DNA from: DASYLJ01 sp964404165 | GTDB lineage: Bacteria > Desulfobacterota > Binatia > DP-6 | Reading direction: 5' to 3' | Assembly: GCA_964404165.1 (NCBI GenBank) | Contig: CAYOIZ010000008.1 | Span: forward strand, 62,001-126,000 | DNA: 64,000 bases | Shown: piece after piece, positions 63,224 to 64,000 of the stretch | How the letters are laid out: each line of letters opens with the position of its first letter | How positions within the stretch are numbered: position 1 is the stretch's first letter | Made by a program: the position numbers and the translations under genes | Notes under the pieces: generated by a model | What the model was told of the DNA's origin: nothing | Databases searched by the model: none | The model's input: only the letters and a program-made list of their open reading frames with translations

Positions 63224-64000
63224 CTACGTACGCGGCAGTCCGAGCATGCGCTGCGCGATGATGTTGGCCTGGACCTCCGACGTTCCCCCCGCGATCGCGC
63301 CCACACGCGACCACAGGAACGCGAGCTGACGCGCGCCGAGCAGCGTCGCGTGCGGGCCGTCGATCGTCATGCCCAGCTCGTGCAGTCGCTGCGTGAGGCT
63401 GGCCCAGAAGAGCTTCACCAGCGACGATTCCGGTCCCGGCTCTTCGCCGCGTTCGAGTCGAGTGAGCGTACGGCAATTCAGTAGCCGCATGATCTCGACG
63501 TCGATCCATCCGCCCGCGATTTTCTGACGCACCTTCGGATCGAGGGCTACCCCTCGACGGCGTGCGAGCGCGATCGTCTCCTCGAGCGCGATGCGTTGGA
63601 GCACCTGCTCCTTGAAGGCGAAGCCGGTGCCGCGCTCGTGGGCCAGCGTGGTCATCGCGATCTCCCAGCCCTGGTTCACGCCGCCGACGACGTGATCCGC
63701 AGGAACCACGACGTCCTCGAGGAACACCTCGCTGAACTCGGTCGAGCCGGTGATCTGGCGTAGCGGGCGGATGGTGATGCCCGGCCGCTCCATGTCGAGA
63801 AGGAAGTACGTCAGGCCGCGGTGCTTCGGCAGCGAGGGATCGGTGCGCGCCAGCAGGATGGCCCACTTCGAGAACTGCGCGTAGCTCGTCCACACCTTCT
63901 GGCCGGTGATGCGGAAGCCGTCGCCGCTGCGCTCGGCGCGGGTGCGGACGGCGGCGAGATCGCTGCCGGCGCCGGGCTCGCTGAAGAGCTGACACCAGAT
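63224..64000 (-). CDS. Acyl-CoA dehydrogenase (partial, runs off right edge)
   Basis: The C-terminal 258 residues of an acyl-CoA dehydrogenase; the N-terminus lies beyond base 64000. Visible are SEPGAGSDLAAVRTRAE, GQKVWTSYAQFSKWAILLART, FSEVFLEDVVVPADHVVG, HERGTGFAFKEQ and the end GAIAGGTSEVQANIIAQRMLGLP. The first of these binds FAD/substrate. It is not the same type as the pair at 46.5-48.8 kb. Confidence 0.93.
   Translation of the reverse strand: MWCQLFSEPGAGSDLAAVRTRAERSGDGFRITGQKVWTSYAQFSKWAILLARTDPSLPKHRGLTYFLLDMERPGITIRPLRQITGSTEFSEVFLEDVVVPADHVVGGVNQGWEIAMTTLAHERGTGFAFKEQVLQRIALEETIALARRRGVALDPKVRQKIAGGWIDVEIMRLLNCRTLTRLERGEEPGPESSLVKLFWASLTQRLHELGMTIDGPHATLLGARQLAFLWSRVGAIAGGTSEVQANIIAQRMLGLPRT

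Overview
The window reads as a high-GC, Gram-negative-type (diderm) bacterial chromosome carrying one integrated element. Evidence for two membranes is an Mla-type lipid transport operon, apolipoprotein N-acyltransferase and a lipoprotein with a clear lipobox. The gene mix (DUF1501/DUF1800 pair, F420-type luciferase-like oxidoreductase, several acyl-CoA dehydrogenases, secreted Cys-rich proteins with TTTTTLP linkers) resembles uncultured 'deltaproteobacterial' lineages such as Binatota or Myxococcota relatives. That placement is inference; no rRNA is present to test it.

Bases 1 to about 12,977 have visibly lower GC than the rest and look like an integrative element inserted at the 3' end of a tRNA-Leu gene (12978-13061, minus). 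From the tRNA inward it holds a tyrosine integrase, a ribbon-helix-helix regulator, an excisionase-like HTH protein, a cluster of TGGGACA repeats, a VapE-type helicase, a CHC2/Toprim primase, a small XRE regulator, two unknown genes, and a type I restriction-modification operon (hsdM-hsdS-small Cys-rich ORF-hsdR) that runs off the left edge. No capsid, terminase or conjugation genes are visible.

From 13.1 kb on the DNA is chromosomal: the Mla operon (13.1-16.4 kb), HEAT and J-domain proteins, a thioesterase-SDR pair, a secreted c-type-cytochrome-like/DUF1800/DUF1501 operon (21.7-25.7 kb), a polyphosphate group (Ppx, CHAD, SixA; 27.4-30.4 kb), RecQ, a GNAT, and an operon of two sensor kinases with lnt between them (33.6-38.9 kb). 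Then come secreted Cys-rich proteins (39-43.2 kb), lipid or acyl-CoA metabolism genes (43.2-48.8 kb), a sugar-dehydrogenase-like secreted protein, a LuxR regulator, an LLM oxidoreductase with an ilvE-like transaminase, Uma2 and LigD, a GAF kinase, moeA, plsC, a VOC protein and a partial acyl-CoA dehydrogenase.

The signal that known features explain least is a pair of long imperfect palindromes (20834-20975 and 53471-53615). Their roughly 46-nt loop core is nearly identical in the two copies, while their 36-37 bp arms are unrelated between copies. Other notable points are the TGGGACA cluster next to vapE, the kinase-lnt-kinase operon, an extra cistron inside the type I R-M operon, several starts that look leaderless, and three convergent gene pairs that share one CTAG as overlapping stop codons.
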